Assembly: GCF_030814475.1 (NCBI RefSeq)
Contig: NZ_JAUSVF010000004.1
Span: 62,001-126,000, forward strand
DNA from: Pararhizobium capsulatum DSM 1112
GTDB taxonomy: Bacteria; Pseudomonadota; Alphaproteobacteria; Rhizobiales; Rhizobiaceae
Direction of reading: 5' to 3'
Length of the DNA: 64,000 bases
How positions within the stretch are numbered: position 1 is the first letter of the stretch; the number at the start of each line of letters is the position of its first letter. Below the pieces are notes generated by a model. The model did not search any database, was not told the origin of the DNA, and was given only the letters and a program-made list of their open reading frames with translations. The translations under genes were made by a program, and so were the position numbers. Below, in pieces: positions 16,119 to 24,128 of this stretch.

Positions 16119-17894
16119 TCAAGGTGGCGAAGTGGATGCCCCACCAGCGCCGCTGCCGTTGGCATCATAGTAGAGCTCGCCAGTGTCCTTTTCGTAGATG
16201 ATGCGGTCGCTGCTGTCGCCGGCAAGACCGGTCGAATTCGACGCGAAGGCACCGGATGTAAGCGTCCCCACCGCAGCCAGTGCCGTGAAAATGGCGTTCT
16301 CCAGTCGCATCGTGTCGGCGGCGACATTGAAATCACTGATCCTGTCGACATTCGTGGTCGCGCTCAGGGTCGATCTGAAGTCAAACCGGTCCGCGCCGGC
16401 GCCGCCAGTCAGAGTATCATTGCCGCCATAGCCGATGAGGATGTCGTTGCCATTGCCTCCGCTGATCGCGTTGGCACCAGCGCTGCCGTAGAGGGTGTCA
16501 GTGAAGTTTGAACCGGAAAGGTTCTCGACCGACACGTAGGTGTCGCCCTTCGCATCGCCAGTATTGATAGACGGAGATGTCAGGTTGGCAACGACGCCCG
16601 CCGTCGCTGTAGAATAGGACGCACGATCTGTGCCGCTTCCGCCATTGAGAGCGTCGGCACCACGGCCGCCGACGAGGGTGTCGTTGCCGTTGCCGCCGGA
16701 CAGAGCATTGTTGAAGGTGTTGCCCGTGAGAACATTGTTGAGGTTGTTGCCCGTGCCGCTGAGCGCGGTCGCGACATTGACCAGCGTCAGGTTCTCGACT
16801 GCAACAAGGCCACCGACGGCGAGCGAACGGCTGATCGTCGATGTAGCGCTGTCGATACCACCGGCATCGATGACCGTGTCTGAGCCGTCTTCGAGCACAT
16901 AGACATCGTTGCCGAGGCCACCGTCGAGAATGTCGGTGCCGAGGCCGCCGGTGAGGGTGTCGTTGCCGCGATAGCCGAACAGCCGGTCATTGCCGCCGAA
17001 GCCGAACAGCCGGTCATTGTCGACGACCGAGGCGAATTCGGGATAGTCGTTGCCCTCGATCGTGTTGGCAAGGTTGTTGCCTTGCAGGATGTCGTCGAAG
17101 CTGCCGCCCGCAAGGTTCTCGATCGAGATATAGGTGTCCAGGCTCGCTTCGAACGTGTTGATGGACGGATTGAGCAGGCTGGCGGTCACACCGGATGCGC
17201 TTGCATCGTAGGACGCGGTGTCACTGCCGGCACCACCGTCGAGCGTGTCACCGCCGGTCTTGCCGACCAAGGTATCGTTGCCAGCGCCGCCCTCCAACTT
17301 GTTCGCGAAGCCATTGCCATACAGATAGTCGGCAAAGTTCGAGCCGATGACGTTCTGGATTTTGATATAGACGTCCCCGACGGCCGCACCCTTGTTGTAG
17401 CCGGGCGCTTCGAGTTCCACGACAAGGCCAGGACCTCCTGCTGCATAGTTGACAGTATTGGTTCCGCCTCCGCCGTCGAATGTGTCGGCTCCAGCGCTGG
17501 TCATGAACACATCGCTGCCATCAAAGCCTAGCAGGCGGTCCGCTCCGGCAGAACCGGCCAAAATGTCATCGCCAAAGAGCACCAGAACCATGATGGTCGC
17601 GAACTTCCCGTCCTTGAACAGCGTCCATGCTCCGGGGGTCATTTCTATCGACGTGGTGATGTAAAGGTTCGGGAACAGGCCGTAGTCGACACTGTCGACC
17701 GCGATCGCGGAAATATGCCCCGCGTAGTTGGCCCCGCCGATTTCACTGTTGAAGATGCCGACCGCCGACAACCAGGTCTTGACGTCAAGGGACTGGATAT
17801 CGAACGTGGAGGTTGTGGCTGCATTCACTAGCGGATTGGCCAGATTCTGGATGTGATCCATGTTGGTCGCTTCGAGACACTGGACGATAGCCAT
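16119..17894 (-). CDS. RTX-like calcium-binding protein with a frameshifted C-terminus
   Basis: The annotated frame gives 591 residues. After a unique N-terminal domain (about 1-105) come groups of RTX nonapeptides (GGAGNDTLVG, GFGGNDRLFGYRGNDTLTGG, GNGNDTLVGGRGADALNGG). A C-terminal block follows that is nearly the same as in the first RTX protein (NVDRISDFNVAADTMRLENA, DRIIYEKDTGELYYDANGS). In this frame it then ends abnormally in GASTSPP. Reading on in the neighbouring frame gives GIHFATLSANLTLTNADFFV and a stop at 16076-16074, matching the other protein's end. A run of four G on the minus strand near 16140 has five in the homologue, so one base is missing. ATG 17894 has GAGGGAG upstream. 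Confidence 0.8.
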   Translation of the reverse strand: MAIVQCLEATNMDHIQNLANPLVNAATTSTFDIQSLDVKTWLSAVGIFNSEIGGANYAGHISAIAVDSVDYGLFPNLYITTSIEMTPGAWTLFKDGKFATIMVLVLFGDDILAGSAGADRLLGFDGSDVFMTSAGADTFDGGGGTNTVNYAAGGPGLVVELEAPGYNKGAAVGDVYIKIQNVIGSNFADYLYGNGFANKLEGGAGNDTLVGKTGGDTLDGGAGSDTASYDASASGVTASLLNPSINTFEASLDTYISIENLAGGSFDDILQGNNLANTIEGNDYPEFASVVDNDRLFGFGGNDRLFGYRGNDTLTGGLGTDILDGGLGNDVYVLEDGSDTVIDAGGIDSATSTISRSLAVGGLVAVENLTLVNVATALSGTGNNLNNVLTGNTFNNALSGGNGNDTLVGGRGADALNGGSGTDRASYSTATAGVVANLTSPSINTGDAKGDTYVSVENLSGSNFTDTLYGSAGANAISGGNGNDILIGYGGNDTLTGGAGADRFDFRSTLSATTNVDRISDFNVAADTMRLENAIFTALAAVGTLTSGAFASNSTGLAGDSSDRIIYEKDTGELYYDANGSGAGGASTSPP

Positions 17895-18405
17895 TTCAAA
17901 CTCCCTCGTTTGATCGTGTCATTGCCAGCCCGGCGCGCCAGTCATTCCGTCGACACCCGCCTCGGTTATGCTGTCCGCATTGCGGGCTGCGACTTTCCGG
18001 TCCACCAGCATATTCCGGCATCTGCGTGACAAAGGCCAGTACCGAAGAGGTGCATAGCCTGGAGCACGGCAATGGCGAGATGGCTAGCGTGGGCCGAGAA
18101 TCGCGACGGGCAGGCTGTTCTATGCGAACAGGTGTGCTACGCCTTTTGGCTGATAATCGTACTCAGTTGTCCAGGCTCAGCCCTGTCGCTCCATCGATCT
18201 CAAACCGGCCAAGCCTTGGCGCTGCTTGAACATCGTTGGATGCGCTATTCTCACTGTGCGTGCCGCCCCATCTTCCGTCTCAAACCTTGACACGTGCGCC
18301 CATCCCGTCACACTCGGCTGTCCACGCGATATGAATTGCAACCTGCCGGGGGGTGAACCGTGAGTAAGTCTGACCAAATCAGGTGGGCTCGTATTGAGAG
18401 TGAAC
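17895..18405. other. Intergenic region between the RTX gene and the small-gene operon
   Basis: About 510 bp with no convincing gene. It must contain the divergent promoters of the minus-strand RTX gene and the plus-strand small genes. Short frames on the plus strand lack good start sites. Confidence 0.45.
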
Positions 18406-18558
18406 ATGGCGCAGGTCGCCTACTATCACGACACGAGCGAGGGTGTGATTTTGTATTTTTCGACGCCCCATAACGACCAGCTGCGGATCAAGGTGCTTGA
18501 GGATCTTGCCCAGGTAAATGACCTGCTGGAACAGGCGCTGCAGCCGAAACATAGGTGA
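18406..18558 (+). CDS. Small hypothetical protein (50 residues)
   Basis: The frame begins MAQVAYYHDTSEGVILYFST and ends LLEQALQPKHR. The codon pattern and clean helical C-terminus (LRIKVLEDLAQVNDLLEQAL) suggest a real small protein. Family unknown. It is the first of four closely packed small genes on the plus strand (18406-19318), and the next start follows within ten bases. Confidence 0.5.
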   Translation: MAQVAYYHDTSEGVILYFSTPHNDQLRIKVLEDLAQVNDLLEQALQPKHR

Positions 18559-18567
18559 GTGGATCGT

Positions 18568-18903
18568 ATGCATGAGAGGGAGCATCGAACTGCCATGACC
18601 CACACCACCGATTTCATCGCTGAATTGTTTCGAGCGGCGAACGAGGTGGAGAAGATCACAGCATTCGAGAAGAGGCGGCTGCTTGAGCGGGCGATGCGCA
18701 CGATCTACGATTTGCGCGACAAGGCAGGGATGGTGCCGGGCAAGGGACTGGCGGACGCTGCGGATCGCATCAGGATCACCTCAGCAACCCTTGATCGTCG
18801 ATCAACCGGGGATGTACGATCAGCACTGCTCTTGAGCGCCGATATGATCCGAAGCCTCAAGATCGCGTTGGATGCGAAGGATCAGGTTTTGAGGGGGGAA
18901 TGA
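18568..18903 (+). CDS. Small hypothetical helical protein
   Basis: From ATG 18568, with AGGTGAG nine bases upstream, the product has 111 residues. An internal ATG at 18595 (MTHTTDFIAELFRAANEVEK) and a GTG at 18559 are alternatives. The sequence is mostly helical and charged (FEKRRLLERAMRTIYDLRDK, LLLSADMIRSLKIALDAKDQ) without a membrane segment. I do not recognise the family. It is the second gene of the small operon; the next gene starts 12 bp after its stop. Confidence 0.55.
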   Translation: MHEREHRTAMTHTTDFIAELFRAANEVEKITAFEKRRLLERAMRTIYDLRDKAGMVPGKGLADAADRIRITSATLDRRSTGDVRSALLLSADMIRSLKIALDAKDQVLRGE

Positions 18904-18915
18904 GGAATTCGATCG

Positions 18916-19119
18916 ATGACGAGCCGACCGGAGAACCGCTACAAAACGCGCAAGAACGAGGGCGACGAGTTCTGGACCGTCTATGACATCTTCACGGGGG
19001 AGCCGGCCGAGATGAATGGAACGTGGCTGACTGCCTGCGAGATGGACGAAGCCAACGACCTCGTTGACCTCCTGAACCTCGAATATATCAACCGCCGCAA
19101 GGGACGACGCATTGAGTGA
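18916..19119 (+). CDS. Small hypothetical protein (67 residues)
   Basis: The product begins MTSRPENRYKTRKNEGDEFW and is acidic in the middle (ACEMDEANDLVDLLNLEYIN) with a basic tail (RRKGRRIE). A GAGG motif lies about ten bases before the ATG. The FWTVYDIFTGEPA stretch resembles small proteins found repeatedly on rhizobial plasmids, but I cannot name a family. Its end overlaps the next gene by eight bases. Confidence 0.55.
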   Translation: MTSRPENRYKTRKNEGDEFWTVYDIFTGEPAEMNGTWLTACEMDEANDLVDLLNLEYINRRKGRRIE

Positions 19120-19318
19120 CGGCAAGATTTACCAATTGAATGAGGGGGCGACCTATCAGGTCGCAACCAGGGAAGAGCAATGGCAAGCCGCACTCAAGCT
19201 GGATGCCGAACGGCAAGCCCAGCACGACACAGCCGCCTGGCTCATTGTAGCGCTAATCAGCACTGCTCTGTTCGTGACGTTTATCCGGTTCGTATGGCTG
19301 AGGAAGCCTTCGTCTTAG
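19112..19318 (+). CDS. Small single-span membrane protein
   Basis: The frame starts at a TTG (19112) that overlaps the previous stop codon and gives MSDGKIYQLNEGATYQVATR, 68 residues in all. One membrane segment (AAWLIVALISTALFVTFIRFVW) is near the C-terminus, so the N-terminal part probably faces the cytoplasm. Its TAG stop codon spans the boundary with the IS5-family element: TA is the target duplication and G the first base of the element. Without the insertion the target would also read TAG, so the protein is unchanged. Confidence 0.55.
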   Translation: MSDGKIYQLNEGATYQVATREEQWQAALKLDAERQAQHDTAAWLIVALISTALFVTFIRFVWLRKPSS

Positions 19319-19771
19319 GTTCTGTTGACAAAGTAGGGTAGCCAAATCTTTGCGGCAGCCAACGCGAGGAAGGCTTCAAAGGAAGCTCTGGTCTTATCGT
19401 ATCTGGTGGCGATCCTGCGAAACTGCTTGAGACGATTAAACATCCGCTCGATACGATTGCGATCCTTGTATGCTCGGTAGTCACAGGCAGGCGGGTTCTT
19501 CCGGTTCGCTTTTGGCGGAATAACGGGACGGATGCCGCGCATCAAAAGCTCTTCCCGGATAGAGTCGCCGTCATACCCCTTATCTGCCAGGAATAGCCTG
19601 GGCTTGTTGACTGGCATGGCCAACAGAGCCGGAACGGCATTGTAGTCCGAGGTCTCGCCACCCGTCAGGATAAAGCCAAGAGGGCGTCCCTGACCGTCCG
19701 CTCTGGCATGGATTTTTGTCGTAAAGCCGCCGCGTGATCGACCAAAAGCCTCCTTATGAGTCCCCCTTTAG
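19315..19771 (-). CDS. IS5-family transposase, second frame (orfB, expressed by -1 frameshift)
   Basis: Entered by a -1 shift at the AAAGGGGG slippery site (about 19770), this frame carries the rest of the DDE domain: LADKGYDGDSIREELLMRGI with the second aspartate, and AYKDRNRIERMFNRLKQFRR with the catalytic glutamate. It ends at a TAA whose last bases lie in the flanking target (19317-19315), directly after the terminal repeat. An internal ATG at 19623 exists, but separate translation is not expected. No inactivating change is seen, so the element may be mobile. Confidence 0.8.
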
Positions 19772-20166
19772 CGCCCGCTGCCTGCGAATGGCCGCGAACT
19801 GTGGTGCTATCGATCATGTGCTGCCAGTCGTCAGTCAGGCCAAGGCCGACCAATGTTTCCAGAAGGGCATCCCAAACGCCGTGCTCAGCCCATCGCCGGA
19901 AACGGACATAGACCGAATTCCATTTGCCGTATCGTTCGTGCATATCCCGCCAAGGGCATCCGACGCGCAGAACGTGCAGCATCCCGTTTAGAAAGCGCCG
20001 ATTATCATGGGCAGGACGGGATTTTCGTCCGCGCTCCGCAGGCAAAAGCCCTTCAATAATCCGCCATTCGACATCCGAAAGATCGCCACGAGCCAAAGCA
20101 GCCTCCTAAAAGACAGCGTTGAATCATGCTTCAGGTGATTTGCAAACCCACTTTGTCAACAGGACC
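19318..20166 (-). mobile_element. IS5-family (IS427-like) insertion sequence, complete
   Basis: The element is 849 bp. Its ends carry imperfect inverted repeats: GGTTCTGTTGACAAAGTAGG at the left and, read inward from the right, GGTCCTGTTGACAAAGTGGG. It is flanked by TA on both sides (19316-19317 and 20167-20168), the short target duplication expected for this group. The transposase is encoded in two overlapping frames on the minus strand with a slippery site between them. Confidence 0.9.
19665..20096 (-). CDS. IS5-family transposase, first frame (orfA)
   Basis: The frame starts at a TTG (20096) as MARGDLSDVEWRIIEGLLPA. It contains the N-terminal DUF4096-like region (GCPWRDMHERYGKWNSVYVR, FRRWAEHGVWDALLE) and the first DDE residue in MIDSTTVRGHSQAAG. 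After AGAKGG the frame leaves the family alignment. The sequence AAAGGGGG (minus strand, 19770-19763) is a typical slippery stretch. A -1 shift there continues as GTHKEAFGRSRGGFTTK, which restores the transposase. The full enzyme therefore needs frameshifting; orfA alone is an N-terminal product. Confidence 0.85.
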   Translation of the reverse strand: MARGDLSDVEWRIIEGLLPAERGRKSRPAHDNRRFLNGMLHVLRVGCPWRDMHERYGKWNSVYVRFRRWAEHGVWDALLETLVGLGLTDDWQHMIDSTTVRGHSQAAGAKGGLIRRLLVDHAAALRQKSMPERTVRDALLALS

Positions 20167-20169
20167 TAG

Positions 20170-21061
20170 GGCGATTGCCTACCACTGACAGTGCGCCGAT
20201 CAAGCAACCAGTCTGTTTTGACACGGCGCGGCCGCCGCGAGAACTGCATCACCAAAATTGGTTTGATTGCCGGCAACTCGGGGGCGGGCCTTGATCGAGG
20301 TGAGCGCGCGTTGACGGTTTCTTATGTAATTGCGTGTGACAAAACGAGAGGCGCGAAATCCTGCGGAGGCGCCGGCCTGTTTAGCTGCAGGATGTGAGCG
20401 CTACCGGCTCGGTTTCCGGGCATCTGCCCGCTCAAAATGGCCCGTTGCTCTATCATGAGACAAACGAACGATAAGCCAACATTATCAATCGTTTTGTGGT
20501 GAAGACGGGGCGTGCGGTTAATTGCCCCTGTTCCTGTATAACCGCTCAGTCGCGTTACGCTTCCCAGTCTGTTGGCAGTCGCAGCGCGGGCAGATGGAAC
20601 TTCGATGTGCCGTGGTTTGCCCCACCCCAGCAAATGTGACGCGGTTGTCGGCAGAACGATAAAAGAAGGCCGTAAATGCCGGATCGTCGAGCCCGGCCAG
20701 CCCTTGGTGCCATCACCGATCTGCACAAAATGTCGAGGACTATACATCCGGCTTTTTCGGGATCGTCTGCGGAATGAACTCTCTCACGGCGCCGTGTGTC
20801 TCAGCACTTAGGCCCATCGACTCGAACAGCCCCTTGAGGGCTTCACAGACGCTTTGATCGTCATGATAATGACAGTAGGTCGGCTGATGCGTCACAACGG
20901 ACTACGAGGGAGCAAAGATGTCGGATGAAAAGGGCGTTTGCTGTAGCGACCACGGGGATGCACGTTAAGGTCAACAAGAAGCCCCCGCCTCCAAGTATCC
21001 TTCGCACTATGGACACTGGCACTATACTTGATTCGATCTGATTGCCAACAAGACCCGCGCG
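20170..21061. other. About 890 bp without a recognised gene
   Basis: Open frames of up to 141 codons occur on both strands, but they look like random frames in GC-rich DNA. They lack ribosome binding sites and family resemblance. No RNA gene or repeat was recognised. The stretch lies in the variable area downstream of the IS element. Confidence 0.45.
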
Positions 21062-21343
21062 TCACGGCCAATCACGACCCTGAACCCTGCGCCACGTCAA
21101 TCGCCATTCGTCCCGCCCACCCTCGTTATGAATATACTCGGTCATTCCATCGCGCTCGGCGGCTCGGGCTGCATAGATGATCCATGCAGGAGGTCGTCGA
21201 CCTGGCAGGTCGAGAACGCACAACGTCTGCTGGAGCTCGTCTAAGTTGGACACGCGCTGAATGCTTTCGCGCGACTTGTGCTCGATCTTCCATCGGTAAC
21301 GCACGTGCGGCAGCAGCCGGTCATTTGAGAGCGGAGTTCTCAT
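21062..21343 (-). CDS. Small hypothetical protein, paralogue of the gene at 21848
   Basis: The product (93 residues from ATG 21343) contains YRWKIEHKSRESIQRVSNLD, CVLDLPGRRPPAW and an ending EYIHNEGGRDEWRLTWRRV. The plus-strand gene at 21848 has the same pattern (YAWTIEVKGRQTIRKVTTIE, RVLDLPG, YTHNLGGDDEWSLSWTKV), so the two are paralogues in opposite orientation. The function is unknown. The N-terminal 14 residues overlap the preceding gene and may not all belong to it; a GTG near RYRW is an alternative start. Confidence 0.6.
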   Translation of the reverse strand: MRTPLSNDRLLPHVRYRWKIEHKSRESIQRVSNLDELQQTLCVLDLPGRRPPAWIIYAARAAERDGMTEYIHNEGGRDEWRLTWRRVQGRDWP

Positions 21344-21551
21344 CGGGGTCTTCCTCCGGATCAGGATCTTCCTCGTACGCCACCAGCAGATTGCACAATA
21401 CGTCCTCCATCGCGCTCATCGTCTCGACCGTTCCCCAGCCTTTCGCATTGGCGGCCGCAATAATTTCCTGCATCACAGGCTCGATGTTCGCCTGGCATTG
21501 CAGAGCGCGATCTGGATGGCTTGTTGGGAATTTTGGGGCATCGACTTGCAT
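21321..21551 (-). CDS. Small acidic hypothetical protein (76 residues)
   Basis: ATG 21551 has an excellent ribosome binding site (AAAGGAGG five bases upstream). The protein begins MQVDAPKFPTSHPDRALQCQ, has a helical centre (EPVMQEIIAAANAKGWGTVE) and a strongly acidic tail (EEDPDPEEDPDE). It overlaps the following minus-strand gene by 23 bases, which suggests a two-gene operon. The family is not recognised; the acidic tail could suit a protein- or DNA-mimic role, but that is speculation. Confidence 0.6.
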   Translation of the reverse strand: MQVDAPKFPTSHPDRALQCQANIEPVMQEIIAAANAKGWGTVETMSAMEDVLCNLLVAYEEDPDPEEDPDENSALK

Positions 21552-21847
21552 GGGGTCCTCCTTTCCGCAAGAACCTTACCACAAACGAAAAGTTCCGGTT
21601 TGCAGGAGAGCACTGGTGCGGCCATGATGGCTGCAAGACATGGGATCATTCGGGAGGGAGCGCGGCCGGGGCTCAACCGAGTGGAGATGCCAGGAACACT
21701 CTGGCTGCCGACTATTGGGACGGGAGAACCACCCCGCGTCACTGACGGCAGGGTGGCTCAGGTCCGCCGCCTCAACGGCAAATCAATACCACAGGGAACC
21801 GATTCGCGCTTTCTCCATTTTCAGGATTTAGGACGGGAGAACCATAA

Positions 21848-22081
21848 ATGATCCCCTATGCTTGGACTATCGAAGTAAAGGGCCGACAGACCATTCGGAA
21901 GGTCACCACGATCGAGGAGATGCATGACGTCTTGCGCGTGCTCGATCTACCGGGCGTAGCGCCGCCCGATTGTGGCACACTGGAGGCATGGAACTCCGTC
22001 CACGGCAGTTACACCCACAATCTTGGGGGCGATGACGAGTGGTCGCTTAGTTGGACGAAGGTCGGGGGAGTAGGGGCGTGA
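21848..22081 (+). CDS. Small hypothetical protein, paralogue of the gene at 21062
   Basis: A 77-residue product starting MIPYAWTIEVKGRQTIRKVT, with GGGAG nine bases upstream of the ATG. It shares the order of short motifs with the minus-strand protein at 21062-21343: W-IE-K, a helix with a conserved VLDLPG, and a C-terminal Y-HN-GG-DEW-L-W pattern. The pair defines a small unnamed family. The roughly 300 bp before it (21552-21847) show no feature beyond the two start regions. Confidence 0.6.
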   Translation: MIPYAWTIEVKGRQTIRKVTTIEEMHDVLRVLDLPGVAPPDCGTLEAWNSVHGSYTHNLGGDDEWSLSWTKVGGVGA

Positions 22082-22217
22082 AAGCCCTCAAATTTTAGTA
22101 GTAAGGAGTGGGAACCTTTTCCATCGACCGGAGTTTGAGGGCTGCATCCCTCGAGCATGCACATAACTGCGGGCGATTTTAAGCGCCTGCTTTTTCAGTG
22201 GCGAAGGGAGGTTCGCA

Positions 22218-22466
22218 ATGCTGATCGCGGTCAGCGCGTATTTCGTCGTGGCCATCATATTTATAGGTTGTCTCTGTCTGGAAGCGCAATCAGCTCCACG
22301 ACAAGGCTGGTCGTCAGCCAGAATTCTGGCAATCCTACTCGCCGTCATTTGGCCCGGGATACTTTTGGTGACGCTCGTTGCTCACTTTGCAACGTGGGCT
22401 GACCCGATGCAAAACATGCCAGCTACACCGCAGAAGCCCGTTGGAATGCAATCCGCCCGGCGGTGA
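22218..22466 (+). CDS. Small two-span membrane protein
   Basis: An 82-residue protein with two hydrophobic segments: AVSAYFVVAIIFIGCLCLEA (about 4-23) and ILAILLAVIWPGILLVTLVA (about 36-55), ending in a polar tail. GGGAGG precedes the ATG at 22218. Such proteins resemble small inner-membrane proteins of unknown role on rhizobial plasmids. It has no clear partner gene. Confidence 0.5.
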   Translation: MLIAVSAYFVVAIIFIGCLCLEAQSAPRQGWSSARILAILLAVIWPGILLVTLVAHFATWADPMQNMPATPQKPVGMQSARR

Positions 22467-22504
22467 CAATGTTTGCCCGAGAGCTCCCAGTCGCTCTTCT
22501 ATCT

Positions 22505-22840
22505 CTACGCTAGCCTCGCCCCGTTGGGAATGAATACGCAATCGTCCGCCGTAACGAAGAACTGAAAGTCACTGCCGCTTAGCATGAACGCGAAATCCTT
22601 CAGTTTGAAGACCCTGTAGATTCGCTCGTCCGAACGGTACACCGTGTCGTAATCCAATAATATCTGCCCATCGAGGTTTCCGCTCATGCGGAACTCAAGG
22701 CAAAGAATTGTAGAAGACCCCAGCGATCGCTTCCATTTACGCAATACTCGAAAGCCACGGAAAGCCTTGTGCCTTCATAAAAGAACTTGAAGTCACCGTA
22801 GCCAGCCGGATCGAATGGCTATAACGTGTATTTTTCCATG
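22505..22840 (-). pseudogene. Decayed hypothetical gene
   Basis: From an ATG at about 22840 the minus strand reads only MEKYTL before a stop. An adjoining frame then carries GYGDFKFFYEGTRLSVAFEY, and a third frame carries STILCLEFRMSGNLDGQILL through to FIPNGARLA at 22505. Joined, the pieces look like one protein of about 110 residues with a beta-rich pattern, broken at two points. The family is not recognised. Confidence 0.45.
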
Positions 22841-22963
22841 ACAACGCCTTAGTCAGAAACTGATGAGAGCCAACAAATCTACCGGCGCGCAAAATCGCGC
22901 AAGCTCGTCAGAGGCAACACGAAAATCCCACGCTAATCACCTGTAGGTTCCGTGGCCACGGGA

Positions 22964-23656
22964 TCACTCAACCGGCGCGTTTTCCAAGGGGCGCTCGAAA
23001 TATGAGGAGAACCGCCTGGAAAGTTCGCTCAGGTCGAGCATAACGCGCCTCAAATGTAGTTGCATTACTTCTCGGGCCCTGGCCGGGTCGTGGCTCGTCA
23101 CAGCTTTCAAGACATTTTGATGGTCCTGCACCAGTTGATCCAGCTGGCCGGCCTGCAACGACAGGCGACGAACGCGGTCCATGTGTTTCTTCGCATCGGA
23201 GATGAAGCTCCAGACCCCGTCACGGCCTGCAAGTGTGCAGAACAGCGCGTGCATCTGCTCGTCGCATTCGAAAAATAGCTCCGAATTGTCTTCGAGAATG
23301 GCGAGCTCCTGTTCTTCAATTGACTGGCGGATGCTAAGCAGGATGCGCCGGTTCGAATGTTGTGCCGCTTCCGTGACGACGGCCAGTTCCAGTTGCTCGC
23401 GAACGAACTGCGCCGTTTGAACCGCATGAATGCGAATGGGGGAAACCACGACACCTGCTCGGGAGCGCAGGTCAACGAGGCCTTCCGCGCTCAACCTCGA
23501 GAGCGCTTCACGGACGGGCGTGCGGCTCACCCCCAGGAGGTCGGCCATGGCGTGCTCGCTGATTGGTTCGTTCGGTTTCAGTTCGAGCCCGATGATTTTC
23601 CGCGAAAGGGTGCGGTAGCAATGCTCCGCCGCCGAGATTTTCATATCACGAGCCAT
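22964..23656 (-). CDS. GntR/FCD-type transcriptional regulator of the sugar-oxidation operon
   Basis: A 230-residue repressor-type regulator. The winged helix-turn-helix is clear (ISEHAMADLLGVSRTPVREA, LSAEGLVDLRSRAGVVVSPI), followed by an all-helical FCD effector domain with candidate metal ligands (FFECDEQMHALF and the QDHQNVLKAV helix). ATG 23656 was chosen for its AGAGG ribosome binding site; upstream in-frame starts at 23683 and 23776 are possible. It is divergent from the SMP-30/SDR/AGE/ABC/enolase operon. Two related palindromes (TTGCATGCAA and CTTGCAT-N6-ATGCAAG) lie in the intergenic region. It likely responds to a sugar-acid intermediate. Confidence 0.85.
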   Translation of the reverse strand: MARDMKISAAEHCYRTLSRKIIGLELKPNEPISEHAMADLLGVSRTPVREALSRLSAEGLVDLRSRAGVVVSPIRIHAVQTAQFVREQLELAVVTEAAQHSNRRILLSIRQSIEEQELAILEDNSELFFECDEQMHALFCTLAGRDGVWSFISDAKKHMDRVRRLSLQAGQLDQLVQDHQNVLKAVTSHDPARAREVMQLHLRRVMLDLSELSRRFSSYFERPLENAPVE

Positions 23657-23677
23657 AAATTTCAGCCTCTTGTGTTC

Positions 23678-23687
23678 TTGCATGCAA
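23678..23687. promoter_or_regulatory. Candidate GntR operator (TTGCATGCAA)
   Basis: A perfect 10-bp palindrome 22 bp upstream of the chosen gntR start. It uses the same TTGCAT/ATGCAA half-sites as the palindrome at 23766-23785, which suggests autoregulation. Confidence 0.5.
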
Positions 23688-23765
23688 CCAACCCTGAAGT
23701 GACAATAGCTTATAAAATATCCGTTTTCCACTAGGCCGACGTTGCGGCTTGACCGGATCGCTAAT

Positions 23766-23785
23766 CTTGCATACAAGAATGCAAG
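23766..23785. promoter_or_regulatory. Candidate GntR operator (CTTGCAT-N6-ATGCAAG)
   Basis: Perfect 7-bp inverted arms separated by six bases, placed between the gntR gene and the sugar operon. The half-site matches the one at 23678-23687. Confidence 0.55.
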
Positions 23786-23807
23786 AAGAGTTAGGAGGTA
23801 TCGTTAG

Positions 23808-24128
23808 GTGGAAACCGACATCGAGCCCATCGGGACGCCGAATGCGGTGCCCAGCACCTTCTCATGTAGCCGCCGACATGGCGGTTTCGGGTGTGCGGAC
23901 ATCCGTCCGACGACGGCATCATCACTCGAGTTCGGGCCGGCAATGACGGGTCAACCGTCGATGCAGGGCGTCTCCCATTATCTTGCCTTTTTGATCCGAC
24001 GGGCGGCACGTAGCCTGGAAAACCTGAAATCGGCCATGGCGCACTGGGACAGCCTAGACGAGACGGCGGCCGCGTCGACGAATGCCAGTCAGCACGCCTC
24101 ATCGCTCAATACAGTGGTGCAGCCATGA
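23808..24128 (+). CDS. Doubtful small ORF leading the sugar operon
   Basis: A GTG at 23808 has GGAGG nine bases upstream, and the frame (106 codons) ends in an ATGA overlap with the lactonase start. Both are signs of real translation. The amino-acid sequence, however, has no recognised family, is rich in Ser/Arg/Ala and looks out of frame (STFSCSRRHGGFGCADIRPT). It could be a decayed gene or leader whose translation couples to the lactonase. If it is not a gene, this stretch is simply the 5' untranslated region. Confidence 0.3.
   Translation: METDIEPIGTPNAVPSTFSCSRRHGGFGCADIRPTTASSLEFGPAMTGQPSMQGVSHYLAFLIRRAARSLENLKSAMAHWDSLDETAAASTNASQHASSLNTVVQP

Noticed and set aside
20322..20747. Possible 141-codon gene on the minus strand
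   Set aside because: No ribosome binding site or recognised motif; amino-acid use looks random.
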